A DNA stretch of 64,000 nt from Salinicola endophyticus (lineage in GTDB: Bacteria > Pseudomonadota > Gammaproteobacteria > Pseudomonadales > Halomonadaceae). Below the pieces are notes generated by a model. It made no database searches and was not told where the DNA came from. It saw only the letters and a program-made list of their open reading frames with translations. Below are positions 45,572-54,650 of the stretch, one piece after another (the first letter of the stretch is position 1; every line of letters starts with the position of its first letter). Made by a program: the position numbers and the translations under genes. The stretch is taken from NCBI RefSeq assembly GCF_040536835.1, contig NZ_CP159578.1, positions 2,480,001-2,544,000 on the forward strand. Direction: 5' to 3'.

Positions 45572-46815
45572 GCCGGCGCCCTCTGCGGCATCACCGCCCC
45601 GCCCTGCCCGATGACCTGGCGCGCAGCGTCGTAGAGCGCCTCGCCCAGGCGGTCGATATCGGCCAGCGCGTGGGCCGAACTCAGGGTGATGCGCAGGCGC
45701 GCACTACCCACCGGTACCGTCGGCGGGCGGATCGCGCTGCACCAGATGCCACGTGCTTCCAGCGCCTGGGCCAACGCCAGCGCCGTGGCCTCGTTGGTCC
45801 CCTCGCCGTGCTGCATGATCTGCAGCGGCTGGATCGGCGTCGTCGAGGGCAGCGGTGAGAGACCGACCTCCGCCAGGCCCGCACTGTGCTGGCGAAAGCG
45901 CGTGATCAGCGCTTGCAGGTGGGCGCGACGCTCCGGCTCGTCGCGCACGATATCCAAGCTGGTCAAGGTGGCCCAGGCCAGCGCCGGCGACAGGCTGGTG
46001 GTGTAGACATAGGGTCGGGCGAACTGAATCAGCGCTTCGATCAGGGTCTCGCTACCGGCGACGAAGGCACCGTGCGTGCCCAGCGCCTTGCCCAGGGTGC
46101 CGACCAGGATCGGCACCCGCCCCGGCGTCAGCCCCTGAGCTTCACGGGTCCCCGCCCCGTGCTCACCGAGCACGCCGAGGCCGTGGGCGTCGTCGACCAT
46201 CAGCCAGGCGTCGTGGCGCTCGCAGTGGGTCGCCAGCGCGTTCAGGTCGGCGCAGTCGCCGTCCATGCTGAAGACGCCGTCGCTGATCACCAGCCGGCGG
46301 CGCTCGCTGCCGAGCGCCGAAAGACGCGCTTCGCAGGCCGCGGTATCGCCATGCGCAAAGCGTTCGAGCCGGGCGCCGGCGAGGCGCGTGCCGTCGAGCA
46401 GCGAGGCGTGGTTCAAGCGGTCATGCAGCGCGACATCGCCACGCCCCAGCAGCGCCGAGATCACGCCGAGATTGGCCTGATAGCCGCTGGAGAAGAGCAG
46501 CGCCCGCTCGCAGCCGGTCCAGGCCGCCAGCCGTCGCTCCAGCGCTTCGTGCGCTTCGCTGTGGCCACATACCAGATGCGAAGCACCGCCGCCGACGCCG
46601 AAGCGCCGAGCGCCCGCGGCGAGCGCTTCGGCCAAGCGCGGGTCGCCGGCCAGTCCCAGATAATCGTTGCTGCAGACATTGAGCCAGTCGCGGCCGTCGC
46701 GGCGAACCCGCGGGCCCACACCATCGGTGGTGTGGCGCTGTCGATAGCGCACCCGCGCGCGCTGCTCGGCCAGACGCGGCGCCAGCGCCGCATCGAGCGA
46801 ATCCACGCCGCGCAT
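45568..46815 (-). CDS. bioF: 8-amino-7-oxononanoate synthase BioF
   Basis: A 415-aa PLP enzyme joining pimeloyl-ACP and alanine to form KAPA. It has LNVCSNDYLGLAGDPRL, GVGGGASHLVCGHSEAHEAL, LFSSGYQANLGVISAL, SDGVFSMDGDCADL, MVDDAHGLGVLGEHGAG and the PLP lysine in VGTLGKALGTHGAFVAG. The N-terminal Met overlaps the bioB stop by one base (TGATG), so bioB and bioF are translationally coupled. Confidence 0.95.
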   Translation of the reverse strand: MRGVDSLDAALAPRLAEQRARVRYRQRHTTDGVGPRVRRDGRDWLNVCSNDYLGLAGDPRLAEALAAGARRFGVGGGASHLVCGHSEAHEALERRLAAWTGCERALLFSSGYQANLGVISALLGRGDVALHDRLNHASLLDGTRLAGARLERFAHGDTAACEARLSALGSERRRLVISDGVFSMDGDCADLNALATHCERHDAWLMVDDAHGLGVLGEHGAGTREAQGLTPGRVPILVGTLGKALGTHGAFVAGSETLIEALIQFARPYVYTTSLSPALAWATLTSLDIVRDEPERRAHLQALITRFRQHSAGLAEVGLSPLPSTTPIQPLQIMQHGEGTNEATALALAQALEARGIWCSAIRPPTVPVGSARLRITLSSAHALADIDRLGEALYDAARQVIGQGGAVMPQRAPA

Positions 46816-47927
46816 CAGACGTCCGCGACCGCGCCGCGGGTGGCACGCCGGGGCGCGCTGGCATCCGTGGTCAACGCCTCCAGCCGGGCGCTGGCGATCC
46901 GCGCCTGCAACGCCGCTTCCTGGGTGGCGTCGTCGGCCTCTTCGCGCTGCTCGGGGTGAAGCCCGAGCCGGTCGAACAGCTGCTTGTCATGGCTCGCCTG
47001 CGGATTCTGGGCGGTGAGCAGGCGCTCGCCGTAGAAGATCGAGTTGGCGCCGGCGAAGAACGCCATCGCCTGGGTCTCGTCGCTCATCAGCTCGCGCCCC
47101 GCCGCCAGACGCACGTGGGAGCGCGGCATCAGAATGCGCGCTACCGCGATGGTGCGGATGAAATCGAGCGGGTCGAGATCCTCGACGTGCTCCAGCGGCG
47201 TGCCCTGAATGCGGATCAGCATGTTGATCGGCACGCTCTCCGGGTGGGTGGGCAGATTGGCCAGCTGTTGCAGCAGGCCGGCGCGGTCATTGACGCTCTC
47301 GCCCATGCCGAGGATGCCGCCGCTGCAGATCTTCATCCCCGCCTGACGCACGTGATCCAGGGTTTCCAGACGATCGGCATAGGTGCGGGTGGTGATGATC
47401 TCGCCGTAGTACTCCGGCGAGGTGTCCAGGTTGTGGTTGTAGTAGTCGAGGCCGGCGTCGTTGAGCTGTTCGGCCTGCTCGCGGCTGAGCATGCCGAGGG
47501 TCATGCAGGTCTCCAGCCCCAGGGCACGCACGCCCTTGACCATCTCCAAGACGTAGGGCATGTCCTTGGCGCTGGGATGCTTCCATGCTGCGCCCATGCA
47601 GAAGCGGCTGGCGCCGACCTCTTTGGCGCGGCGCGCCTGTTCCAGCACCGCCTCGACCTGAAGCAGCTTCTCGCGCTCGAGCCCGGTGTTGTAGTGGCCG
47701 GACTGCGGGCAGTACTTGCAGTCCTCGGGGCAGGCGCCGGTCTTGATCGAGAGCAGCGTGGAGATCTGTACCGCGTTGGGGTCGAAGTGCTCACGGTGCA
47801 CGCTCTGCGCCCGGAACAGCAGGTCGTTGAACGGCAGCGCCAGCAGCGCCTCGATCTCACCGCGCTGCCAGTCGTGGCGGGTCGCGGGGGCCGCAGACGC
47901 AGTGCGGGAATCTGGGGTGGCGGTCAT
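46815..47927 (-). CDS. bioB: Biotin synthase BioB
   Basis: A 370-aa radical SAM enzyme inserting sulfur into dethiobiotin. The [4Fe-4S] cysteines are in [66 protein letters not shown] and the closing [11 protein letters not shown] carry the remaining cluster and substrate residues. The frame opens at a TTG three codons upstream; the ATG at 47925-47927 is preferred. First gene of the operon, directly downstream of a candidate BirA operator. The last 40 residues are a low-complexity tail. Confidence 0.96.
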   Translation of the reverse strand: MTATPDSRTASAAPATRHDWQRGEIEALLALPFNDLLFRAQSVHREHFDPNAVQISTLLSIKTGACPEDCKYCPQSGHYNTGLEREKLLQVEAVLEQARRAKEVGASRFCMGAAWKHPSAKDMPYVLEMVKGVRALGLETCMTLGMLSREQAEQLNDAGLDYYNHNLDTSPEYYGEIITTRTYADRLETLDHVRQAGMKICSGGILGMGESVNDRAGLLQQLANLPTHPESVPINMLIRIQGTPLEHVEDLDPLDFIRTIAVARILMPRSHVRLAAGRELMSDETQAMAFFAGANSIFYGERLLTAQNPQASHDKQLFDRLGLHPEQREEADDATQEAALQARIASARLEALTTDASAPRRATRGAVADV

Positions 47928-47979
47928 CTTTGTCAACTCATCTATGCCTCACGGGTTGACCAGATGGTGCCATGGGGAT

Positions 47980-48011
47980 TGGTCAACCTCAAGCCAAAGA
48001 CAAGTTTACAG
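47980..48011. promoter_or_regulatory. Candidate BirA operator of the biotin operon
   Basis: TGGTCAACC (47980-47988), 14 bases, then AGTTTACAG (48003-48011). Each arm matches 7 of 9 bases of the known gammaproteobacterial BirA box TTGTAAACC-N14/15-GGTTTACAA, and the spacing fits. It lies about 55 bp upstream of the bioB start. The inner arm also pairs with GGTTGACC at 47954-47961. The proposed role is repression by biotinyl-AMP-bound BirA. Confidence 0.6.
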
Positions 48012-48086
48012 CCCCCCCCCCTTTCGTGATCGGGGCTTGCGCCCGCAGGTACCCTTCGCCTTATCGACGCCTGGGGGTGGCTGGCG

Positions 48087-50603
48087 TCAGCGCTGCCACA
48101 GCACCCGCGGCTCTTCCAATGGCAGCGCCGCGGCGGCGTGCCAGGGCCTGACCCGGATGGTGTAGTCCGCGGCCGGGCGAGCGGTCTCGATCTCGGCGAC
48201 GAACTCGCAGGCAACCGGTGTCGCCCCGGGCGTGGCGTGCATCTCGTGGCAGGCGGCCGGCTGGTCAGCGCCGGCTTCGGCGTAGAGTTCGACCCGCACA
48301 TCCTCGGGGGTGAGACCGCCCAGATGCAGCCAGGCCTGGAAACGGTGGCCACCCGCATGGGTGTCGACATGGCTGGCGCCGAAGCGTAGCGCCGGCCAGG
48401 CCTGATCGATGGCGTGGTGCCAGGCGGCGATCTCGCGCCCCAATGCCCCGGCGTTGGCGGCGCGCTGCCGGTAGGCCTCCGCCGCCGGGCGGTAGTAGTG
48501 CTGGTAGTAGTCGCGCAGGGTGCGGCTGACCGAGAAGCGCGGGGTCAGGCTGCTCATGCTGGCGCGCATGCGCTCGACCCAGGCCTGGGGAATGCCCTGC
48601 TCGTCGCGCTCGAAGAAGGTCGGTACGATCGCCTGTTCGAGCAGGTCGTAGAGCGCCAGGGCCTGGGTCGCATCCCAGCCGGGGTCGTCGCCGTGCTCCT
48701 GCTCGTCGCCCAGTGCCCAGCCGACCTCCGGGCGGTAGGCCTCGACCCACCAGCCGTCGAGTTCGGAGAGGTTGAGCCCGCCGTTGACCAGGATCTTCAT
48801 GCCGCTGGTACCGCACGCTTCCCACGGCCGGCGCGGGGTGTTGATCCACACGTCCACTCCGCGTACCAGCTCCTGGGTCAGGCGCATGTCGTAGTCGGCG
48901 AGGAAGATGACCCGGCCGCGCACGTCGTCGCGGCGCGAGAACGCCACCCACTGCTGGATCATCGCCTGCCCTTCGCGATCCGCCGGGTGGGCCTTTCCGG
49001 CCACCAGTAGCTGTACCGGCCGCGCCGGGTCGGCGAGCAGGCGCGCCAGCCGCTCGGGGTCGTGCAGCAGCAGGTTGGGCCGCTTGTAGGTGGCGAAACG
49101 CCGGGCGAAGCCCAGCGTCAGCGCATTGGGGTCGAGCACGTGGCGCGCCCGCTCGGTGATCTCGGCGCCGCCGCCGGAGACCGCCACCTGGCGCGCCAGC
49201 AGCTCGCGGGCGTAGCTCACCAGCTGGGCGCTGGAGGTCTTGCGCAGTTGCCACAGCCGCGCTGCGGGGACCTTGGCCATGGCGCTGCTGAGTTCGCCCT
49301 CGCCGGCCAGCCAGTGGGGCTGGCCGCAGAAATGGGTCCACAGCGCCTCCGCCGCCGGCGAGGCCCAGGTCGGCATGTGCACCCCGTTGGTGACGTGGCC
49401 GATCGGCACCTCGGCGGCCGGCCAGCGCGCGAACAGCGGGCGGAAGATCTCCCGCGAAACCTGCTCGTGGAGCAGGCTCACGGCGTTGACCGCATGGCAT
49501 CCGCGGCAGGCCAGATAGGCCATGTTGAAGCGCTCGCTGGTGTCCTGGGGGTTGCTGCGCCCCAGTGCCAGCAGCGCCTCGATGCCGATGCCCAGGCGCT
49601 GCTCGGCGTAGGCCTCGAGATAGCGCACGATCAGGTTGGGCGAAAAACGGTCGAACCCCGCCTCCACCGCGGTGTGGGTGGTGAACAGATTACCCGCACG
49701 GGTGATGGCGAAGGCGACCTCGAACGGCTCGCCGGTGCGCTCCATGCGTGCCCGCGCGCGCTCCAACACCACCAGCGCGGCGTGGCCTTCGTTGAGATGG
49801 CACACCTGCGGCGTGATACCCAGCCGCTCCAGCAGCTGCCAGCCACCGATCCCCAGCAGCATCTCCTGGCGCAAACGCATCTCCTCGTCACCGCCGTAGA
49901 GCTCGCTGGTGATACCGCGATAGGCGGGATAGTTGGCGATGTCGTTGCTGTCGAGCAGATAGAGCTTGGTGTTGCCCACCCGTGCTTCCCACACCTGCAG
50001 CCAGATCGCGTAGCCCGGCAGCGCGACTTCGATGCGCAGCCACTCGCCGTCGGCGGTGCGTACCGGCGAGATCGGCAGCTGGCCCGGGTCGTTGTAGGGA
50101 TAGAGCGCCTGCTGGCGGCCCTGGGCATCCAGCGTCTGGCGGAAGTAACCGCGCTGATAGAGCAGCCCGACGCCGACCACCGGCAGGTGAAAATCGCTGG
50201 CCGCCTTGAGCTGATCGCCGGCGACGTTGCCGAGCCCACCGGAGTAGATCGGCAGCGCCTCGCTGAGCATGAACTCCATGCTGAAGTAGGCAATGGTGAA
50301 GGGGTCGCCGTCACTACCCAGGGGCGAAGCGGCGTGATGGGTCGCCTGGCGGTGGCGCGCTTCGATCAGGGCATCCAGTTGCTGGGCATTCTCGGCGTTG
50401 GAGAGAAAGGTGCGCAGGCGTTCGAGCGAGACCGCCTGGAGCACCGCCCAGGGGTTGTGGGTCAGCTCCCACAGCCGCCGGTCCAGCGCGCGCCAGATCC
50501 AGTCGGTCTCCTGGTGCCAGGTACAGCTCAGGTCGAGGGCCAGTTCGGCCAGATGGGCGTAGCCGGGCACGCCGCGCGCAGCGGCATCATCACGGGAGGA
50601 CAT
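48087..50603 (-). CDS. glgP: Alpha-glucan (glycogen) phosphorylase GlgP
   Basis: An 838-aa PLP enzyme releasing glucose-1-phosphate from alpha-1,4-glucans. Residues about 1-110 form the DUF3417 N-terminal domain of the short alpha-glucan phosphorylase group (DLSCTWHQETDWIWRALD). It also has YFSMEFMLSEALPIYSGGLG, CHLNEGHAALVVLE, HVTNGVHMPTW, FARRFATYKRPNLL and the PLP-lysine loop EACGTSGMKILVNGGLNL. The frame runs 38 codons further upstream; the ATG at 50601-50603 has GAGG and fits the family start. No other glycogen gene is next to it. It is transcribed away from the symporter at 50914. Confidence 0.92.
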   Translation of the reverse strand: MSSRDDAAARGVPGYAHLAELALDLSCTWHQETDWIWRALDRRLWELTHNPWAVLQAVSLERLRTFLSNAENAQQLDALIEARHRQATHHAASPLGSDGDPFTIAYFSMEFMLSEALPIYSGGLGNVAGDQLKAASDFHLPVVGVGLLYQRGYFRQTLDAQGRQQALYPYNDPGQLPISPVRTADGEWLRIEVALPGYAIWLQVWEARVGNTKLYLLDSNDIANYPAYRGITSELYGGDEEMRLRQEMLLGIGGWQLLERLGITPQVCHLNEGHAALVVLERARARMERTGEPFEVAFAITRAGNLFTTHTAVEAGFDRFSPNLIVRYLEAYAEQRLGIGIEALLALGRSNPQDTSERFNMAYLACRGCHAVNAVSLLHEQVSREIFRPLFARWPAAEVPIGHVTNGVHMPTWASPAAEALWTHFCGQPHWLAGEGELSSAMAKVPAARLWQLRKTSSAQLVSYARELLARQVAVSGGGAEITERARHVLDPNALTLGFARRFATYKRPNLLLHDPERLARLLADPARPVQLLVAGKAHPADREGQAMIQQWVAFSRRDDVRGRVIFLADYDMRLTQELVRGVDVWINTPRRPWEACGTSGMKILVNGGLNLSELDGWWVEAYRPEVGWALGDEQEHGDDPGWDATQALALYDLLEQAIVPTFFERDEQGIPQAWVERMRASMSSLTPRFSVSRTLRDYYQHYYRPAAEAYRQRAANAGALGREIAAWHHAIDQAWPALRFGASHVDTHAGGHRFQAWLHLGGLTPEDVRVELYAEAGADQPAACHEMHATPGATPVACEFVAEIETARPAADYTIRVRPWHAAAALPLEEPRVLWQR

Positions 50604-50913
50604 CGCATTACCTCGTGGCAGGCATTGACGAAAAACGCGCGCACCCGGCGGCGGCTGGAGCGGGCGCCAGGGCCAGCATATACCCAAAGCGCCACGACTC
50701 GGAACGCCCCGTCTCACGCCTCAGATCGCACGCTTCAGGCCCTTGCGGCTGGCGATGGCCATTCGACCTGCATCCAAGCGAGATCGATGGCACTATCCGC
50801 CGCGCCATTTCGATACGCGTCGCAGCTGTTCTGTGGAGTGACGCACCTGAAACAGTCGTCGCGGCGTTCGCGCTTACGATGATCCGATACCAACCACAAT
50901 CGAGCGATGCACC
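50604..50913. other. Divergent promoter region glgP / symporter
   Basis: 310 bp between two genes transcribed away from each other, so it must carry both promoters. No clear consensus boxes or repeats were seen. Confidence 0.5.
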
Positions 50914-52656
50914 ATGACCTACACCGTCGCCATCGTCCTGAGCCTCGTCGGCTATTTTGCGATCGGCCACTGGGCCGGGCGCCGCGTCAAGCATCTCGAC
51001 GACTATCTCGTCGCCGGACGCAACGCGCCTACCTTCCTGATCCTCGGCACCCTGGTGGCGAGCTATCTCAGCACCAGCGCCTTTCTCGGCGAGACCGGCT
51101 TCGCCTATGCCGGCTACCCTTTCGTGATGCTGCTGTTCGCCGCCATCAGTACCTCGGGCTGTCTGCTGGGGGCGCTGGCCTTCGGACGCTATCTGCGCCG
51201 CAGTGAAGCGCTCACGGTGCCGGAGTTCTTCGGCAAGCGCTTCGCCTCGCGCCGGGTGCAGCGTATCGCCGGCCTGACCACGGTAGTCGGCCTCGGCGCC
51301 TATCTGCTCGGCGTCATGCAGGGCGCGGGGATCATGTTCGAGGAGCTGACCGGGCTGCCCTACTGGGTCGGCCTGCTGCTGGTGTGGCTCACCTTCACCG
51401 GCTTTATCCTCTACTCGGGCTCGCCCGGCGTGGTGCTCACCGACACCGTGATGTTCGTGATCTTCTCGCTGGCCGCGGTCGGCGGCTCGCTCTACATCAT
51501 CACCGACCTGGGCGGCTGGCAGGGGGTGATCGGCGGGCTGCTGGCGCAGACCGACAAACCGGGCATCGCGCTGTGGCACGGCATGCTCCAGGGCGAGGAC
51601 GCCGCCTTCGCCACCCCCGGTGAAGCGGCCACCTGGGGCATCACCCTGGGGTTGGTGTGGGCCGCGGTGCTGGCCGCCAGCCCGTGGCAGTCCAGCCGCT
51701 ACCTGATGGCGCGCAACGAGCACGTAGTGATGCGCTCGGCGATGCTCACCGCGGTGGCGCTGGCGATCTTCTATGCGCTGATGATGCTCACTGGCGCGGC
51801 GATCAATCTCTACACGCCGACGCTCGATGCCGAGCGATCGATGGTCTGGGCCGCGCTCAACGTGCTGCCGATGTGGCTGGGCATGATCATCCTGACCGGC
51901 GTATTCGCCGCCGGCCTCTCCTCCTGCTCGACCTTTCTCTCGATCATCGGCTTCAGCATCGCCAACGATATTCTCCCCGCCTCGCGCAGCGGCACCGCCG
52001 CCATGCGCACCAGCCGTATCGCGGTACTGATCTCGGGGCTGGTGACCTTGGTGCTGGCGCTGTTCCAGCCGCCGGCGGTGATGGCGGTGGTGTGGTTCGC
52101 GGCCACTCTGTTCGCTTCATCCTGGGGGCCGGTGGCGCTGATGAGTATCTGGAGCCGGCGTATCACCGCCGCCGGCGCGGGCTGGGGGCTGAGCGTCGGC
52201 TTCCTCGGTAACCTGCTGCTCTCGCTGGCGCTACAGGCTGAGTGGTTCACGCTGCCGGTCTATCTGCACCCGGTGGCCGTGAGCACCGTGGCTGCCGTGG
52301 TCGCGATCGTGATCGCCTCGCGCCTGACCCAGGTCAGCGACGCCGAGCGGGCATATCTGGCCAGCCTGCATCGCCCGCGCGAGACCCCATCGCCGGCCAC
52401 CGAGAAAGGGACCCGCGGTATCGCCATCGTGACCATGCTGGCCGGGGTGGCGATCGGCGCCTTCCTGTGGTTCCAGTACGCCGACACCCTCGCCGGCTAT
52501 GCCGCCGACTACGGCCTCTCGCGCCCGGCGACGCTGGGTGCCTATGCGCTGGCGCTGGGCTGTGGCGCCATGCTGCTGGTGGCCGGTGCGGTGGGGTATC
52601 GGGTCGCCGGGGTGCGCGGCAGCGCGCGGCTGGCCGCCCACCCGGGGAACGCCTAG
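50914..52656 (+). CDS. Sodium:solute symporter family (SSS) protein
   Basis: A 580-aa membrane transporter with about 13 to 14 membrane segments. The N-terminal YFAIGHWAGRRVKHLDDYLVAGRNAP and VASYLSTSAFLGETGFAYAGYP are the usual first two segments of the Na+/proline-pantothenate group. GLSSCSTFLSIIGFSIANDI has the Ser-rich sodium site segment. The loop at about 480-495 (ETPSPATEKGTRG) precedes the last two helices. The substrate is uncertain. No strong ribosome site is seen before the ATG. Confidence 0.88.
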   Translation: MTYTVAIVLSLVGYFAIGHWAGRRVKHLDDYLVAGRNAPTFLILGTLVASYLSTSAFLGETGFAYAGYPFVMLLFAAISTSGCLLGALAFGRYLRRSEALTVPEFFGKRFASRRVQRIAGLTTVVGLGAYLLGVMQGAGIMFEELTGLPYWVGLLLVWLTFTGFILYSGSPGVVLTDTVMFVIFSLAAVGGSLYIITDLGGWQGVIGGLLAQTDKPGIALWHGMLQGEDAAFATPGEAATWGITLGLVWAAVLAASPWQSSRYLMARNEHVVMRSAMLTAVALAIFYALMMLTGAAINLYTPTLDAERSMVWAALNVLPMWLGMIILTGVFAAGLSSCSTFLSIIGFSIANDILPASRSGTAAMRTSRIAVLISGLVTLVLALFQPPAVMAVVWFAATLFASSWGPVALMSIWSRRITAAGAGWGLSVGFLGNLLLSLALQAEWFTLPVYLHPVAVSTVAAVVAIVIASRLTQVSDAERAYLASLHRPRETPSPATEKGTRGIAIVTMLAGVAIGAFLWFQYADTLAGYAADYGLSRPATLGAYALALGCGAMLLVAGAVGYRVAGVRGSARLAAHPGNA

Positions 52657-52749
52657 CCAAACAGGCGCTGCCCGCAGGCGCCAGGGAGAGCGCAGACACC
52701 CGGCCACGGCGGCCGGGTGTATCGATCAGGGAGAGCAGGGAGAGAGCGC

Positions 52750-53616
52750 ATGATGACTTGGTCACCCCAGGGCCACGCGCGCGGCGTGGCCCTGGCCTTC
52801 GGCGGCATTGTGGTACTCAGCTTCGACAGCCTGCTGGTACGCCTGGCCGACAGCGATGGCTGGAACATAGCGTTCTGGCGCGGCGCCCTGATGGCGCTGG
52901 TGGTGGGGCTTTGCTACTGCCAGCGCCGGCGCCTGGCCACGCTCAACGCCCATCGCGGTGCGGCGCTGGTCTCCTCGGCGCTGCTCGCCGCCATTTCGGT
53001 GCTATTCGTGATGGCGGTGGTGCATACGCGGGTGGCCAACGTGGTGGTGATTCTGAGCACGGCCCCGCTGTTCGCGGCGATCCTGACGCGCTGCGTGCTG
53101 CGCGAGCCGGTGGCGACACGCACCTGGCTGGCGATCGGACTGGCGATGCTGGGGCTGCTGGTGGTGTTCGCAGGCTCTCTCAGCGGCGACGGCCTGTTGG
53201 GCGACCTCTATGCGCTCGCCTCAGCCCTGGCAGTGGGCGCCAACCTGACCCTGCTACGCCGCTACCCGACCCTCGATCGGCTGCCGCTGATTGCCGGCGG
53301 CGGCGTGCTCACCGCCCTCGTCGCCTGGCCAATGGCGACGCCGCTGGCGCTGGGTACTCAGAGCTATGCCGTACTCGGTGTCATGGGGCTGCTGCAGATG
53401 CCGCTGGCCACGGCGCTGATCAACACCGCCACCCGCTACCTGCCCTCCGCCGAGGTGGCGCTGTTCTATCTGGTCGAGGCGATCCTCGGCACCCTCTGGG
53501 TCTGGTGGCTGCTGGGCGAGGATCCGCCCAGTGCCACGCTCTACGGCGGCACGCTGACCATCCTCACGCTGATGGCCAACGCCTGGCTGGGCATGCGCGC
53601 CCGGCCCGGCCGTTGA
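52750..53616 (+). CDS. EamA-type (DMT superfamily) transporter
   Basis: A 288-aa protein with ten predicted transmembrane segments in two EamA halves (about 5-140 and 150-285): ALAFGGIVVLSFDSLLVRLA, LVSSALLAAISVLFVMAVV, VVVILSTAPLFAAILTRCVL with the typical LREPV, and the second half PLATALINTATRYLPSAEVALF, LVEAILGTLWVWWLLGEDP. Likely an exporter of amino acids or other metabolites. The ATG at 52750 has GGGAGAGAG upstream; a frame extension before it has no ribosome site. It is convergent with idi. Confidence 0.88.
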   Translation: MMTWSPQGHARGVALAFGGIVVLSFDSLLVRLADSDGWNIAFWRGALMALVVGLCYCQRRRLATLNAHRGAALVSSALLAAISVLFVMAVVHTRVANVVVILSTAPLFAAILTRCVLREPVATRTWLAIGLAMLGLLVVFAGSLSGDGLLGDLYALASALAVGANLTLLRRYPTLDRLPLIAGGGVLTALVAWPMATPLALGTQSYAVLGVMGLLQMPLATALINTATRYLPSAEVALFYLVEAILGTLWVWWLLGEDPPSATLYGGTLTILTLMANAWLGMRARPGR

Positions 53617-53624
53617 TCTCGACG

Positions 53625-54152
53625 TCATAGCGCCCGGCGAACGGCCAGACGCGCCAGCTGCGCCACCATCCACGGGCTGAACACGCAGGGCGTAGCGGCC
53701 TGGGCGGCGATCAGCTCCTTCGCCGAGACCCACTGCCACGCCATCACCTCATCGGGGTTGGGCGTCAGCGAGGAGCGGGCACGGGCGCGGAACACCGGGC
53801 AATACTCGTTCTCGACCACTCCGCTGTCGTCACGGGCGTGGTAGCGAAACTCGCTATCCAGCAGTGTGATCTCCGTCAGCGCCACCCCCAGCTCGACATC
53901 GGCACGTCTGGCCACCGCGGCCTCCAGCGCCTCGCCGGGCAGTGGATGCCCGCAGAAGGCGTTGGACCAGACGCCAGGCCAGGCGCGCTTGGTCAGCGCC
54001 CGACGGGTGATCAGCACCCGCCCGTCGTCATCGAGCAGATAGCAGGAGAAACCCAGATGCAGTGGCGTCTCGGCGTCATGCACGAGTGCCTTGTCGCGCC
54101 TGCCGATGGGGCGGTGCGCTTCGTCCAGCAGTACGACCTCTTCGACAGGCAT
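53625..54152 (-). CDS. idi: Isopentenyl-diphosphate delta-isomerase, type 1 (Nudix)
   Basis: A 175-aa metal-dependent enzyme converting IPP and DMAPP. It has EVVLLDEAHRPIGRRDKALVHDAETPLHLGFS at the N-terminus, LITRRALTKRAWPGVWSNAF, the active-site cysteine in FCGHPLPGE and the second catalytic stretch VENEYCPVFRA, and WQWVSAKEL near the end. Length and order match E. coli Idi. The ATG at 54150-54152 has AGGAG six bases upstream; the frame is open eight codons further but without a better site. It faces the EamA gene tail to tail. Confidence 0.93.
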   Translation of the reverse strand: MPVEEVVLLDEAHRPIGRRDKALVHDAETPLHLGFSCYLLDDDGRVLITRRALTKRAWPGVWSNAFCGHPLPGEALEAAVARRADVELGVALTEITLLDSEFRYHARDDSGVVENEYCPVFRARARSSLTPNPDEVMAWQWVSAKELIAAQAATPCVFSPWMVAQLARLAVRRAL

Positions 54153-54246
54153 TGAATGCTCCTGCACGGCAATCACTGTGACTCATTCACCCTATCGCGA
54201 GCGCTGGCGTCCAGTCTGTGACGCTCGCGGATCAAAATGAAGAACC

Positions 54247-54281
54247 AAAAAAAAGAGCCTGACGTGAACATCAGAACTCTT
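54247..54281 (-). terminator. Rho-independent terminator with U8 tail
   Basis: On the minus strand AAGAG-UU-CUGA (54281-54271) pairs with UCAG-G-CUCUU (54262-54253), with a small internal mismatch, then eight U (complement of 54247-54254). No coding gene ends close by, which is why a small RNA is proposed. Confidence 0.75.
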
Positions 54282-54428
54282 GAGGTCAGCTATGCCAAAC
54301 GTGCTGTCGTCTACGGTCTTCGCGTCCGTAAGTCCCTGGCCACAGCCCTCCCGGCTGCACTCCTTGCGATCACCCCTGTCCTTGGGGATGACTCCACGGT
54401 ACGCCCTATTCGAAACGATAGATAGCGC
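54247..54428 (-). ncRNA. Candidate CsrB/RsmZ-like small RNA
   Basis: A 182-nt transcript is proposed on the minus strand. A TATAAT box lies 7-8 bases upstream of the 5' end (54436-54441). Six GGA motifs occur in the first 120 nt. Three hairpins are visible: stem CAUCCCC/GGGGUG with loop AAGGACA (54371-54390), stem CAGCC/GGCUG with loop GGGAG (54343-54357), and stem UACGG/CCGUA (54312-54330). It ends in a hairpin followed by eight U. GGA motifs in loops are the hallmark of RNAs that sequester CsrA/RsmA. No -35 box and no clear GacA site (TGTAAG-N6-CTTACA) was found. Confidence 0.45.
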
Positions 54429-54435
54429 AAAGCTA

Positions 54436-54441
54436 ATTATA
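54436..54441 (-). promoter_or_regulatory. -10 box TATAAT of the candidate small RNA
   Basis: A perfect TATAAT in a locally AT-rich stretch (AAAATATAATTAG). No -35 match is found 16-18 bases upstream, so an activator would be needed. Confidence 0.4.
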
Positions 54442-54650
54442 TTTTGATGACACGAAAGCCTCGCCTGCATACGCCACAGAGCCGGTTCTGGAAGATTGGC
54501 TCAAGCACCGGTTGCCTTGGATAGCGAACACGCACGCTGCATGGCGAACCAGGCGTACGCCGCCGGGAATGAGTGCAGAGACGGCCTGCCCCAAGCCGCC
54601 CCATGGCCGCTGATGACAAGCAGCAGAGCCAACGTCTCGCGCATGGCCTG
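54442..54650. other. Region between the small RNA and the antiporter gene
   Basis: About 210 bp with no convincing gene. It would contain upstream control sites of the small RNA. Confidence 0.5.

Noticed and set aside
49062..50882. 606-codon plus-strand open frame opposite glgP
   Set aside because: Antisense shadow; the glgP strand has clear family motifs along the whole length.
54237..54425. 62-codon plus-strand frame and 92-codon minus-strand frame (54192-54470)
   Set aside because: Neither has a ribosome site or a recognisable product; the hairpins, GGA motifs and terminator fit a small RNA better.
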